Shown: piece by piece, positions 29,797 through 38,664 of the stretch | Position numbering within the stretch: the stretch's first letter is position 1 | Layout: every line of letters starts with the position of its first letter | The notes under the pieces: model-generated | What the model was told of the DNA's origin: nothing | The model's input: only the letters and a program-made list of their open reading frames with translations | The model's database searches: none | Translations under genes and position numbers: made by a program | Assembly: GCF_900177425.1 (NCBI RefSeq) | Contig: NZ_LT840184.1 | Location: 6,073,787 to 6,137,786 of the forward strand | Direction: 5' to 3' | Source: Paenibacillus uliginis N3/975 | GTDB lineage: Bacteria > Bacillota > Bacilli > Paenibacillales > Paenibacillaceae | DNA: 64,000 bases

Positions 29797-30702
29797 TTAG
29801 TGCCGATCCCGATCAGAATCACGGTGGCTGACCGATACCGATTCTGTTTCACTGGCGCCAAGCATCTTGCCGAGATATTCTGCAATCGCAACTGAGCGGT
29901 GTTTGCCGCCTGTACAGCCGATACCGATAATAACCTGGCTCTTTCCTTCTTTCCGGTATTGCGGAATAAGAAAATGAAGCATATCCAGCAGTTTCGTTAG
30001 AAAAGCCTGCGTTTCTGGCCATTTCATCACATACTCATACACATCGCTGTTTTGGCCTGTATTTGGACGCAGATTTTCCACATAGTGGGGATTGGGTAAA
30101 AAACGGACGTCGAATACTAGATCAGCATCAATCGGTATTCCGTATTTAAATCCAAAGGATGTAATATTGATCGACAACGTATTGGTTTCCAAATGGGTAA
30201 AGCGGGAGATGATTTTTTCTTTCAGTTTTGCCGGCTTCATATTGCTCGTATCAATGACCTGTGTAGCCGAATTCTTCAGCTCATCCAGCATCTTACGTTC
30301 CAGACGGATTCCGTCGAGCGGCATACCTTCAGGAGCCAGCGGATGACGCCGCCGACTCTCCTTGTAGCGCTGGACGAGTACTGAATCCGTTGCATCAAGG
30401 AACAGAATTTCGCAATGAATTGTGAAATGATCCTTAATAAAGTTCAGTGATTCCGACAATGCGGTGAAAAATTCACGGCCGCGCAGGTCGATGACCAGCG
30501 CTACCTTTCCGATCTTACCCTTCGATTGTTCAATCAGCTCAGCAAATTTAGGAATGAGCACAGGCGGCAGGTTGTCGACACAGAAGAACCCGAGATCCTC
30601 CAGGCTTTGCACCGCCAATGTCTTTCCGGCTCCCGACATACCAGTAATGATGATCAGGGTGGCCATTGATGTTGTAGTGCTGCGATCCGCTGCTTCCAGC
30701 AT
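29797..30702 (-). CDS. rapZ: RNase adapter / nucleotide-binding protein RapZ (YvcJ)
   Basis: A 301-residue P-loop protein with Walker A GMSGAGKT at 21-28, [17 protein letters not shown], a central arginine-rich [11 protein letters not shown], and the C-terminal domain [19 protein letters not shown]. In E. coli RapZ guides RNase E to GlmZ; in Bacillus YvcJ is a nucleotide-binding protein with a role in competence. The C-terminus ends in an unusual acidic/basic tail (HRDSDRDRH). GGAGGGG precedes the ATG. It leads the rapZ-yvcK-whiA-HPr block. Confidence 0.95.
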   Translation of the reverse strand: MLEAADRSTTTSMATLIIITGMSGAGKTLAVQSLEDLGFFCVDNLPPVLIPKFAELIEQSKGKIGKVALVIDLRGREFFTALSESLNFIKDHFTIHCEILFLDATDSVLVQRYKESRRRHPLAPEGMPLDGIRLERKMLDELKNSATQVIDTSNMKPAKLKEKIISRFTHLETNTLSINITSFGFKYGIPIDADLVFDVRFLPNPHYVENLRPNTGQNSDVYEYVMKWPETQAFLTKLLDMLHFLIPQYRKEGKSQVIIGIGCTGGKHRSVAIAEYLGKMLGASETESVSVSHRDSDRDRH

Positions 30703-30855
30703 CAGCTTCCCCTCCCTTATAAGTTTAAGTCTCAGCCATTTGGGTTGATATGCTTAAAATATAAAAAGTATAAATTTCATATTGTATACTTGGCTTATAT
30801 TTCTTCGCGAAACGTAAGCTTTGCCTGTCAAAGACGGCGAAGCCGTTTACGCTTG

Positions 30856-31806
30856 TTAAGAACGCAAGTGAAGACCGGCTGCACCGACAACTCCAGCATC
30901 ATTACCCAACTCTGCCGCAACAATGCGAACGCCACGCTGCAATGGTTCCGGTGTCAACTTGTTAAACACGGCACGAACTTCACTAAACAGAATTTCGCCT
31001 GCCTTAGAGACGCCACCGCCAATAATGAACACTTCCGGATTAAGTACAGCTGAGACCGATGCCATGGATTTACCGAGGTAATAAGCGGCACGGTTTACGA
31101 TACGCAGAGCCACTTCATCTCCAGCTTTCGCTGCATCGAACACTTCCTTGGCCGCAATGTTGTTAACAAGTGCCAGAGAAGTGCGGTCTCCACGCTCTAC
31201 AGCGTCTTTCGCCATGCGGATAATGCCTGTTGCCGAGGAAACCGTCTCAAGGCATCCCATTTTGCTGCAGCCGCACTGAATAGCTTCCAGATCAGGTACA
31301 ACGGTAATATGACCCAGTTCACCAGCCATGCCGCCGAAGCCTTGATAAATTTTCCCGTTCACGATAATGCCACCGCCAACGCCTGTGCCAAGTGTATAGC
31401 AGACACAGTTATCGACCCCGCGTCCAGCACCGCTCCAAGCTTCACCCAGAGCTGCTACGTTTGCGTCGTTATCTATTTTGACTGGCTTGCCAAGGCGCTC
31501 CTCAAGCAGCGCACGAATTGGCACATCTTTAAATCCTACGTTAGGTGCCAGAATAATGATTCCTTCACGGATGTTCGTAAAGCCCGCAACGCCCGCTCCA
31601 ACGCCTGCAAGCTGGTCCCAGCTGTATGGGGATTGCTCCACAATATGACGTACATACTTCTCAATATTGCCGATCACGGTGTCAACGCCCTTAGACGTTT
31701 CCGTTGGTCCCTCATACGTCTGCAGCAGTTGACCCTCTTCATTGCATATTCCGACTTTAATCGATGTTCCGCCTAAATCGACACCTACGTAGATGTTCTC
31801 AGACAT
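30856..31806 (-). CDS. glcK: ROK-family glucokinase
   Basis: A 316-residue kinase phosphorylating glucose with ATP. It shows the N-terminal phosphate-binding GVDLGGTSIKVG, the sugar-binding NDANVAALGEAW, GTGVGGGIIVNG, GELGH and the ROK zinc motif CGCSKMGCLE. The frame extends 37 codons upstream, but ATG 31806 has AGGTGG 9 bases upstream and gives the family N-terminus. A weak hairpin near 30831-30848 may end the transcript. It sits between the rapZ block and the oligo-1,6-glucosidase gene, whose product would supply glucose. Confidence 0.93.
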   Translation of the reverse strand: MSENIYVGVDLGGTSIKVGICNEEGQLLQTYEGPTETSKGVDTVIGNIEKYVRHIVEQSPYSWDQLAGVGAGVAGFTNIREGIIILAPNVGFKDVPIRALLEERLGKPVKIDNDANVAALGEAWSGAGRGVDNCVCYTLGTGVGGGIIVNGKIYQGFGGMAGELGHITVVPDLEAIQCGCSKMGCLETVSSATGIIRMAKDAVERGDRTSLALVNNIAAKEVFDAAKAGDEVALRIVNRAAYYLGKSMASVSAVLNPEVFIIGGGVSKAGEILFSEVRAVFNKLTPEPLQRGVRIVAAELGNDAGVVGAAGLHLRS

Positions 31807-32081
31807 GTTACAAGCCACCTTTTTCCTTCTATAATAGATTGCTCCTACTGTACCCACTATAATTGAAGGCACCCTTTCGGTCAAGAGAAGGCAAGGGGAT
31901 AAAACGCCCCAGGACAATGGCTAAAAAGCCTTATAAACACAGTAACAGTGCGCTTCTGCTTACCGCTGTTCCACTGCGCTAAATAACAGAAAGCGACAGC
32001 ATCTTTGCCATTCGCTGGTGGTGGATTCCACCTTATCCGTTCATGTAACAATAAATGAAACACGTACTATTTTATGAAAGG

Positions 32082-32114
32082 AAAAAGCCTCGCTCCCCTC
32101 AGGGAAACGAAGCC
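32082..32114 (-). terminator. Terminator of the oligo-1,6-glucosidase gene
   Basis: On the minus transcript GCTTCGTTTCCC pairs with GGGAGCGAGGC and TTTTT follows. Confidence 0.75.
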
Positions 32115-32185
32115 GGTGAATCAGGCATACGCATGTATACCTATATATGTGGATTTAATGACAATTATGCTCCGCTGTCTTTCTC

Positions 32186-33889
32186 TCAAGGTTTCACGCA
32201 ATCGCCCTCCAGCAAATATACCCTCGCCTCGTAAGGCCTTAAAGTCAAATGATACCCATCTTCCCCTTGGCGTGGTTCATAGTTGGAGATCATCAGTTTC
32301 TTGTCATCCGTCTTGAGATCTTCCGGCCAATCAAATACAGGTGTCTTATCAAAAAAGTTTAGTATCACAAGCAACTTCTCATTCTCAACTTCCCGCACAA
32401 ATACATAAATTTCCGTATCCAGCGGCAACAGCAGCTTGTAATCACCGTATACGATCGCTTGGCACTGCTTCCGGATCGCGATCAGCTTGCGGTAATAGTG
32501 GAAAATAGAGTCTGAATCAGCCAGCGCCTGCTTCACGTTAATGTCCTGATGGTTCTTGTTCAACTTGATCCAAGGCTCTCCCTCTGTAAACCCGGCATGC
32601 GGAGTATCATCCCACTGCATCGGCGTACGCGCGTTGTCGCGGCTCTTCTTGTGAATGGCATTCATCGTAACTTCCTCTGGCTGGCCCTGAAGTCTAGATT
32701 GCTCGTAGTAGTTCAGCGTCTCTACATCCCGGTAATCCTCGATAGAATCGAATACCACGTTGGTCATGCCGATCTCTTCACCTTGATAAATATAAGGAGT
32801 TCCCTGCAGCATGTGAATAAACGTGGCCAGCATTTTAGCCGACTGTACCCGATATTCTCCATCATTGCCGAACCGGGATACCGGCCTTGGCTGATCGTGG
32901 TTGCTCAAATAGTTCGCGTTCCACCCTTTTCGATGCAAAACAGTCTGCCATCTGCTCATGATCTTTTTGAGTTCCATCAGCGTCCATGAACGGATTTCCC
33001 ACTTCCCCGTACCTTCGGAAGCGGCGTCTAGAAACATATGCTCGAACTGAAACACCATATTGAGCTCATTGCGGTCCTCGCCGACATAATCGAGCGCCTC
33101 CTCAGGCCCAAGGCCCGACGTCTCGCCAACCGTCATGATGTCGAATTCAAACAGCACTTCCTCGTTCAGCTTCTTGAGCATCGTATGCACCTGCTCCAGG
33201 TTGGAGAAGTAATGATATGCCCGTACGACGGGCAGATTGTCCGGGTTATCGGCATCAGGGAGCCCTATTTCCTTTACAATATGAGCAATCGCATCGAACC
33301 GGAAGCCGTCAACGCCTTTGGCAAGCCACCAGCGGATCATTTTGTACAGATCGTTTACCATCGCTTCGTTCTCCCAGTTCAGGTCAGGCTGCTGCTTGGC
33401 GTACAGGTGCATAAAAAACTCATCAGTCTTCTGGTCATATTCCCACACCGAGCCGCTGAAATACGATTCCCAATTGTTCGGATACTGTCCGTCCTTGCCT
33501 TTGCGCCAAATATAATAATCTCGCTTCGGATTATCCTTAGAAGAACGTGATTCAAGAAACCATGGATGCTCGTCCGATGTATGATTCAGCACGAGATCCA
33601 TCATAATCTTCAGTCCGCGTTTGTGCGCTTCCTCCAGCAGCTCATCAAAATCCTCCATCGTTCCGTAACGGCTTTCAATGGCACAATAATCACTGATATC
33701 ATAACCGTTGTCATGACCTGGAGACTTGTAGATCGGACACAGCCAGATCACATTCACACCAAGATACTGCAGATAGTCCAGCTTGGAAATGACGCCGCGG
33801 AGATCCCCGACACCGTCGCCGTCCGAATCTTTAAAGCTGATCGGGTATATCTGGTACACTACGCTTTCTTTCCACCACACTTTTTTCAC
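32186..33889 (-). CDS. GH13 alpha-glucosidase, oligo-1,6-glucosidase type
   Basis: A 567-residue cytoplasmic glycoside hydrolase of family GH13, subfamily of oligo-1,6-glucosidase, trehalose-6-phosphate hydrolase and alpha-glucosidase. The catalytic residues line up with the well-studied Bacillus enzyme: nucleophile Asp199 in GVDGFRFDA, acid/base Glu256 in TVGETSG and Asp332 in LSNHDQPR. DSDGDGVGDLRG near residue 21-32 is the calcium loop. Start GTG 33889 is chosen (AAGGAG 7 bases upstream), which gives the expected N-terminus VKKVWWKESVVYQIYP. It releases glucose from short alpha-1,6 or alpha-1,4 sugars. Exact specificity is not readable. Confidence 0.9.
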   Translation of the reverse strand: MKKVWWKESVVYQIYPISFKDSDGDGVGDLRGVISKLDYLQYLGVNVIWLCPIYKSPGHDNGYDISDYCAIESRYGTMEDFDELLEEAHKRGLKIMMDLVLNHTSDEHPWFLESRSSKDNPKRDYYIWRKGKDGQYPNNWESYFSGSVWEYDQKTDEFFMHLYAKQQPDLNWENEAMVNDLYKMIRWWLAKGVDGFRFDAIAHIVKEIGLPDADNPDNLPVVRAYHYFSNLEQVHTMLKKLNEEVLFEFDIMTVGETSGLGPEEALDYVGEDRNELNMVFQFEHMFLDAASEGTGKWEIRSWTLMELKKIMSRWQTVLHRKGWNANYLSNHDQPRPVSRFGNDGEYRVQSAKMLATFIHMLQGTPYIYQGEEIGMTNVVFDSIEDYRDVETLNYYEQSRLQGQPEEVTMNAIHKKSRDNARTPMQWDDTPHAGFTEGEPWIKLNKNHQDINVKQALADSDSIFHYYRKLIAIRKQCQAIVYGDYKLLLPLDTEIYVFVREVENEKLLVILNFFDKTPVFDWPEDLKTDDKKLMISNYEPRQGEDGYHLTLRPYEARVYLLEGDCVKP

Positions 33890-33911
33890 CTGTCTGCTCC
33901 TTCCTTGTTTA

Positions 33912-33955
33912 CTCAGCCCCACATCACTACGAATGCGGATCTTTCTTCCGATCAC
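33912..33955 (+). repeat. Dispersed repeat, copy 1
   Basis: Shares CTCAGCC, TCACTACGAATGCG, TTCTTCC and ATC-CAC in the same order with 58059-58105, and its core with 60380-60400. It lies just upstream of the GH13 start codon. See the finding on this repeat. Confidence 0.6.
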
Positions 33956-33957
33956 TG

Positions 33958-34010
33958 TTGTCCCCGGATTTCTTTTGAATCTTTTTGGAATTGTTGAAAT
34001 CCGGGGACAA
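33958..34010. repeat. 15 bp perfect inverted repeat between GH13 and ABC operons
   Basis: TTGTCCCCGGATTTC (33958-33972) and GAAATCCGGGGACAA (33996-34010) with a 23-base loop. It lies in the region between the divergent GH13 gene and the exporter operon and has no U-tract. It may be a regulatory hairpin in the GH13 leader or an operator. Confidence 0.7.
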
Positions 34011-34054
34011 AGGCGTCTTTATTTTGTGCAATAGGGCACCACTTTATGCTAAAA

Positions 34055-34085
34055 ATGACAATTGTCATCTCTAAGTCATGACAAT
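34055..34085 (+). promoter_or_regulatory. Candidate response-regulator operator upstream of the ABC/two-component operon
   Basis: ATGACAATTGTCAT (34055-34068) is a perfect 14 bp palindrome, followed by GTCATGACAAT (34075-34085). TGACAAT thus occurs twice, 23 bases apart. A -10 box TATGAT lies at about 34116-34121 without a good -35, the pattern of an activated promoter. The NarL-type regulator at 36982 is the obvious candidate to bind here. Confidence 0.55.
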
Positions 34086-34151
34086 CTTTACTAACCAGCC
34101 AATCCCACTCCCAATATGATAGAAGCAAGGAAATCAACGGAGGTGCGGAAC

Positions 34152-35078
34152 ATGGTTAAACAACAAATTCACGAGCCCATTGTGGAGCTTGTTCAAATCA
34201 CAAAATCATACGGTGCCAAAAAAGCGGTCAGCAACATTTCTTTCACTATTGAAAAAGGCTCCATCACAGCGATCTTAGGTCCCAACGGAGCTGGCAAATC
34301 GACAACTATTTCGATGATGCTCGGTTTGATCGACCCAACCGAGGGAGAAATCCGGTTGTTCGGCAGAAGCCCGAAGGATCGGCAGGTTAAAGAAAAAATC
34401 GGTGCCATGCTTCAAGAGGTCAGTGTTATGGACAGCCTGAAAGCACGCGAGATCATTGCGCTCATTCGGGGCTATTACCCCCATCCGATGGAAATGTCTG
34501 AGCTAAAGAAACTGTCCGGTCTGACAGATGAAGAGCTGAACAAGCGCGCGACCAAAATGTCTGGCGGACAGAAACGGAAACTTAGCTTCGCTCTGGCGCT
34601 GGCCGGAAATCCAGACCTGCTGTTTTTTGATGAACCTACTGTGGGGCTGGACACCACTTCGCGACGTTTATTCTGGCGAACCGTCCGTGAACTCGCTGAT
34701 CAGGGCAAGACCATCCTGTTCACTACTCACTATCTGCAGGAAGCAGACGATATGGCTAACCGGATCATTCTGTTCAATAACGGAACGATCGCCGCTGATG
34801 GCAAACCAGAGGAGATTAAAGCGAAGCTGACGCGGCGTTCGATATCTTTTGTCGTGGAAACAGATCCGCAACTCATCAAGGAACGGCTCTATAAACTTCC
34901 AGGCGTAACGGATGTGTATGAACAAGACGCCAAGATGCATGTGGTAGTAGAGAATACAGATCAGATATTGGCTGTTATTTTACGCGAAGAAATGGCTGTC
35001 CGTGATATAAGAATCGATGAGGGCAGTCTGGATGAAGCGTTTGACCAGCTGACCCAAAGACAAGAGGAGGCTGTATAA
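34152..35078 (+). CDS. ABC-2 exporter ATP-binding protein
   Basis: A 308-residue ATPase with Walker A GPNGAGKST, signature MSGGQKRKL, Walker B LLFFDEPTVGLD and switch FTTHYLQEAD. It is the DrrA/CcmA type with a C-terminal domain of about 80 residues. Start ATG 34152 has GGAGGT upstream; the frame extends 12 codons further without support. Followed in order by permease, kinase and regulator, it resembles the YvfRSTU and LnrJKLMN (YfiJKLMN) systems of Bacillus, which remove membrane-active antibiotics. Substrate unknown. Confidence 0.9.
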   Translation: MVKQQIHEPIVELVQITKSYGAKKAVSNISFTIEKGSITAILGPNGAGKSTTISMMLGLIDPTEGEIRLFGRSPKDRQVKEKIGAMLQEVSVMDSLKAREIIALIRGYYPHPMEMSELKKLSGLTDEELNKRATKMSGGQKRKLSFALALAGNPDLLFFDEPTVGLDTTSRRLFWRTVRELADQGKTILFTTHYLQEADDMANRIILFNNGTIAADGKPEEIKAKLTRRSISFVVETDPQLIKERLYKLPGVTDVYEQDAKMHVVVENTDQILAVILREEMAVRDIRIDEGSLDEAFDQLTQRQEEAV

Positions 35079-35080
35079 CG

Positions 35081-35824
35081 ATGACAGGACGTCTTATTAT
35101 ACTTCAATGCAAAATGGAACTGCTGCGCATTGCGCGCAACCCGTATTTTATATTCTGGTCGCTGGCCATGCCGATATTGTTCTATTTCATCTTCACCCGA
35201 GTCGTAAATACCGGAGCGCCAGATGCAGGATTGTGGCAGGCTCATTACTTGATCTCAATGACCACCTTCAGTGTAATGGGGTCAGCCATCATGTCGATGG
35301 GCATCCGCCTCGTACAAGAGCATACGCTCGGCTGGTCTGTCTACATGAGAGTGACACCTCTCCCGGGAGGCGTATATTTCTTCGGCAAAATGTTCGGCCA
35401 GTCCGTGATGCATTTGCTATCGATTATTGTTATCTTTATCGCTGGTTATCTGATTAACGGTATTCAAATGCCAGCTTGGCAGTGGATTACAAGCGGCCTG
35501 TGGATCATGCTTGCCTCCATCCCGTTTCTTGCGATCGGCACGTTGGTTGGAGCAATGAAGCGTGTAGAGACTGCCAGTGGTGTAAGCAACGGTATCTATT
35601 TGGCACTGGCTATTACGGGAGGCATGTGGATGCCGATGGAGATTCTGCCTAACTTCCTTCAAGCCATTGGAAAATGGCTGCCATCATATCATTTTGCAAG
35701 CGGGGGATGGGAAATTATCCGCGGAAACATGCCGGAACTCAAATCTGTTGTACTTTTAGCAGGATATTTGGTTCTCTTTATGGTAATATCCACCTATATC
35801 CGAAAAAAACAGCAAGCTGCGTAA
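35081..35824 (+). CDS. ABC-2 type permease
   Basis: A 247-residue membrane protein with six predicted segments (about 20-40, 55-80, 100-125, 135-160, 168-190, 220-240) and the ABC-2 family pattern. It begins 2 bases after the ATPase stop and would form the channel of the exporter. Confidence 0.88.
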   Translation: MTGRLIILQCKMELLRIARNPYFIFWSLAMPILFYFIFTRVVNTGAPDAGLWQAHYLISMTTFSVMGSAIMSMGIRLVQEHTLGWSVYMRVTPLPGGVYFFGKMFGQSVMHLLSIIVIFIAGYLINGIQMPAWQWITSGLWIMLASIPFLAIGTLVGAMKRVETASGVSNGIYLALAITGGMWMPMEILPNFLQAIGKWLPSYHFASGGWEIIRGNMPELKSVVLLAGYLVLFMVISTYIRKKQQAA

Positions 35825-35836
35825 GGATGATGGTGA

Positions 35837-36985
35837 ATGAAACCCATTAAGTTTCAAGTATTTCCGCGTCAATTGGGATTTTTCCCTTATTTATTTCTCT
35901 TTTATTTAAGCTTGCCGATCTATCAGTTAGCTACCTTTGAAACGGGCTTGAAGCTTTACATCGGGTATATGATGGTCGGCTTGTTTCTTGTCACATATCG
36001 GCAGCTTTATTTTGCAGAGGGAAAAGGCTCTTTCCTTCCCTGGCTGATGCTTCAGATGCTCATTATTTTTATCTTTTGTATGGGGTACAGTACATCTTAC
36101 TTATTTATGGGGTTTTTTTCGGCTAATTTTATCGGGTGGTATTCAGACAAGCGGAAATTCATGACAGCTTATATACTGTTCGTTCTGGTCGAGACCGTTC
36201 CGCTTATCTACCATATGAATCAGATATGGAATCCGGGCCTTCTGTACACCTTGCCCTTCATGATCATTATGATGCTGTCTCCTTTCGGGATCCGGTCCAT
36301 GAACCGCAGACAGAAGCTGGAGCGGGAACTTGCACAGGCCAATGAACAAATCCGTAACCTCATTAAAGGTGAGGAAAGGATGCGGATCGCAAGGGACTTA
36401 CACGATACACTCGGTCATACCCTGTCCCTGATCACGTTGAAGAGTCAGCTGGTGGAAAAGCTCGTTGATGTTAATGCAGAGCAGGCCCGGCTTGAAGCAA
36501 GGGAAATTCAAAACACCTCCCGTGCCGCACTTCGTCAGGTGCGTGAGCTGGTGTCCGATATGCGGACCGCAACCCTTACAGAAGAAATGAAAGAAGCCCG
36601 GATTATTTTGCAAAGCGCAGATATTGAGCTTACACACGAAGGCAATCCGAGATATGAAGGCATTCCGGACACAGTACACAACATTCTGAGCCTGTGCTTA
36701 CGGGAGGCGGTCACCAATGTAGTGAAGCACAGTGGGGCTTCATGCTGTCATCTTAGCTTCGGCCAGTCTGAGAGTGAATGGATGCTGTCGGTAAAGGATA
36801 ACGGAATTGGGGTTCCATCCGGTACCGACGGCCAAGCGACAAGGGAGAAAAATGGACTGAAGGGGATGTCTGAACGTCTTGCCTTAATCGGCGGGACGAT
36901 GAAAATCATTGCAGAGGAGGGTACCCTCCTTACAGTGCGCGTCCCAATCGTCATTAAGAACCGGAAGGAGTGTGAAGCCGGTTGA
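35837..36985 (+). CDS. Sensor histidine kinase, DesK/NarX-like (HisKA_3)
   Basis: A 382-residue kinase. Residues 1-150 hold about five or six membrane segments with little outside the membrane, like DesK-type intramembrane sensors. The phospho-accepting His189 lies in RMRIARDLHDTLGHTLSL. The ATPase domain has the N box REAVTNVVKHS and G box KDNGIGVPSG. The stop overlaps the regulator start (TTGA). It probably senses damage to, or drugs in, the membrane and controls the exporter upstream. Confidence 0.9.
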   Translation: MKPIKFQVFPRQLGFFPYLFLFYLSLPIYQLATFETGLKLYIGYMMVGLFLVTYRQLYFAEGKGSFLPWLMLQMLIIFIFCMGYSTSYLFMGFFSANFIGWYSDKRKFMTAYILFVLVETVPLIYHMNQIWNPGLLYTLPFMIIMMLSPFGIRSMNRRQKLERELAQANEQIRNLIKGEERMRIARDLHDTLGHTLSLITLKSQLVEKLVDVNAEQARLEAREIQNTSRAALRQVRELVSDMRTATLTEEMKEARIILQSADIELTHEGNPRYEGIPDTVHNILSLCLREAVTNVVKHSGASCCHLSFGQSESEWMLSVKDNGIGVPSGTDGQATREKNGLKGMSERLALIGGTMKIIAEEGTLLTVRVPIVIKNRKECEAG

Positions 36986-37587
36986 GCATCCGGGTATTTA
37001 TTGCAGAGGACCAGCGTATGCTGCGCGGCGCATTGGCGCTGTTACTCGATTTTGAAGAGGATATTCAGGTTGTCGGTCAAGCCGGGGATGGCAAGGAGGC
37101 ACTTGATTTAATTGCCGAGCTGAAGCCGGACGTCTGCCTGCTCGACATCGAGATGCCGATAAAGAGCGGACTTGAGGTTGCCGAGGAACTACAGCGGCTG
37201 CGACTGCCTTGCAGGATCATTATTCTGACGACTTTTGCCCGGCCCGGTTACTTCGAGCGCGCCGTTCAGGCTGGTGTCCAGGGCTACCTGCTAAAGGACG
37301 AGCCAAGCGAACGCCTGGCAGAGGCCATCCGCCACATCATGGAAGGACGCCGCGAGGTGTCTCCGGAGCTGGTCTTCGGTACGGTGCGTGAAGTTAATCC
37401 GCTGACCGAACGGGAGCGCGAAATCCTGCGACTGGCAGCAGCGGGCAACAGCTCCGGCGAAATCGCCTCCATCCTGCACCTGTCATACGGAACCGTGCGT
37501 AACTATATGTCTGAAGTTCTGAACAAGCTGGAAGCCAAAAACAGGATTGAGGCTATTGCCTTAGCGGAGGAAAAAGGCTGGATTTAA
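36982..37587 (+). CDS. NarL/LuxR-type response regulator
   Basis: A 201-residue regulator. The receiver domain has acidic pocket residues near FIAEDQ and the phospho-acceptor Asp55 in CLLDIEMP. The LuxR-type HTH is at ~137-195 (LTEREREILRLAAAGNSSGE, then HLSYGTVRNYMSEVLNKLEA). The start is TTG 36982, overlapping the kinase stop, with AAGGAG upstream. It likely activates the exporter operon through the palindromes at 34055-34085. Confidence 0.92.
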   Translation: MSIRVFIAEDQRMLRGALALLLDFEEDIQVVGQAGDGKEALDLIAELKPDVCLLDIEMPIKSGLEVAEELQRLRLPCRIIILTTFARPGYFERAVQAGVQGYLLKDEPSERLAEAIRHIMEGRREVSPELVFGTVREVNPLTEREREILRLAAAGNSSGEIASILHLSYGTVRNYMSEVLNKLEAKNRIEAIALAEEKGWI

Positions 37588-37622
37588 ACGTGTGGGCAAG
37601 TGACGCGTTGCCCATGAAATAG

Positions 37623-37660
37623 AATCCCCCGTGTCCATCATGAGGACGCGGGGGATTTTT
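37623..37660 (+). terminator. Terminator of the exporter/two-component operon
   Basis: AATCCCCCGTGTCC pairs with GGACGCGGGGGATT (one mismatch), then TTT. Confidence 0.9.
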
Positions 37661-37719
37661 GTAGCGCGCGGTCGGCGTTGCATGCCGGCGCGGCGGTCGA
37701 CCGTCGACCACATGCGAAA

Positions 37720-37808
37720 CGGACTCACGTTCCGTTATATGGAGCAAATTCGCCTATTAGAGTGAGGCAAAACTCGTCGATTGCAGCACATAGCGGAATG
37801 TAAGTCCG
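37720..37808. repeat. Palindromic extragenic element
   Basis: CGGACTCACGTTCCGTTAT at 37720-37738 and its imperfect complement ending at 37808 (ATAGCGGAATGTAAGTCCG) pair over 22 bases with four mismatches; GCAA and TCG blocks extend the stem inward. The element is 89 bases long and lies between a terminator and the next gene. It looks like a repetitive extragenic palindrome, but no second copy is visible in this window. Confidence 0.6.
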
Positions 37809-37942
37809 GAATGGGACACGCCCGGGGCCTTATCTTGTACTAATCGCTATTGATTAACGGCGATATTGAAAAATCTGGAACGACGGTCAATAAGTAACGT
37901 AACATCTAACTATATGCACTCATCAAGATTGGAGGAGATGGA

Positions 37943-38578
37943 ATGGATCGTTCCAAAACAATCGCTATCATCGGAGGCACAGGAAAAGTAGGACTCCATG
38001 TGGCAACGAAAGCATTACAAAATGGTTATCAGGTCGTCATGCTGGCCAGAAACCCGGACAAATATATATTTAATGATCCTGGAATAGAAATCATACAAGG
38101 GGATGCTCAGAGCACAGATTCGATCCGGCTGCTGCTTAAAGATTGTGATGCCGTAATCAATACGCTGGGACAGCCGGTTAGAGATGACCCGATATACAGC
38201 AGCGTTACGAACAACATCCTTACGATCATGAATGAGTATGGAATGAATAGATACATCGGTGTTACGGGAGGGTCACTTCACGTACCCGGTGACAGCAAGA
38301 AGTTGATCAACAAAATTGGTGAGAAGCTGTTCGAGCTCTTTTTTTCCAAGATGATGATTGATAAAAAGAAGGAACTGAACCTTCTTCTAAATAGTGATAG
38401 AGACTGGACACTTATACGATTACCGTTTGTGGTTGATGGTCCTGAAACAGGGGACATCAAGGTGAAATTAACGGATATGCCCGGAACAAAAATGACGAAT
38501 GGGGATATTGCGGCATTTCTTATTGATCAGGTGCTGGGCACCCAATATATCCGTAAAACCCCCTGTATTTCGAATTGA
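37943..38578 (+). CDS. NAD(P)H-binding (NmrA/SDR-like) protein
   Basis: A 211-residue atypical short-chain dehydrogenase fold with the dinucleotide-binding motif IAIIGGTGKVGLHVA at 7-21, LARNPDK, a GDAQSTDSIRLLLKDCDAVI segment and a C-terminal WTLIRLPFVVDGP. It resembles the YwnB/YesF group of NAD(P)H-binding proteins, whose substrates are mostly unknown. GGAGGAG precedes the ATG. Single-gene unit with its own terminator. Confidence 0.82.
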   Translation: MDRSKTIAIIGGTGKVGLHVATKALQNGYQVVMLARNPDKYIFNDPGIEIIQGDAQSTDSIRLLLKDCDAVINTLGQPVRDDPIYSSVTNNILTIMNEYGMNRYIGVTGGSLHVPGDSKKLINKIGEKLFELFFSKMMIDKKKELNLLLNSDRDWTLIRLPFVVDGPETGDIKVKLTDMPGTKMTNGDIAAFLIDQVLGTQYIRKTPCISN

Positions 38579-38597
38579 TATCCTAAATATTTATCAC

Positions 38598-38649
38598 AAA
38601 AAACCCGTATGGCCTTCACCTTAAATTAGGAAGAGCCATGCGGGTTTTT
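38598..38649. terminator. Bidirectional terminator between 37943 gene and CBS gene
   Basis: AAAAACCCGTATGGC pairs with GCCATGCGGGTTTTT (one mismatch) around a 20-base loop, with A and T runs at the ends. Confidence 0.85.
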
Positions 38650-38664
38650 CACATTACCCCTATG

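Noticed and set aside
30831..30848. AACGGC/GCCGTT hairpin after glcK
   Set aside because: Could be a weak terminator, but the stem is short with a bulge and the U-tract is poor; mentioned only under glcK.
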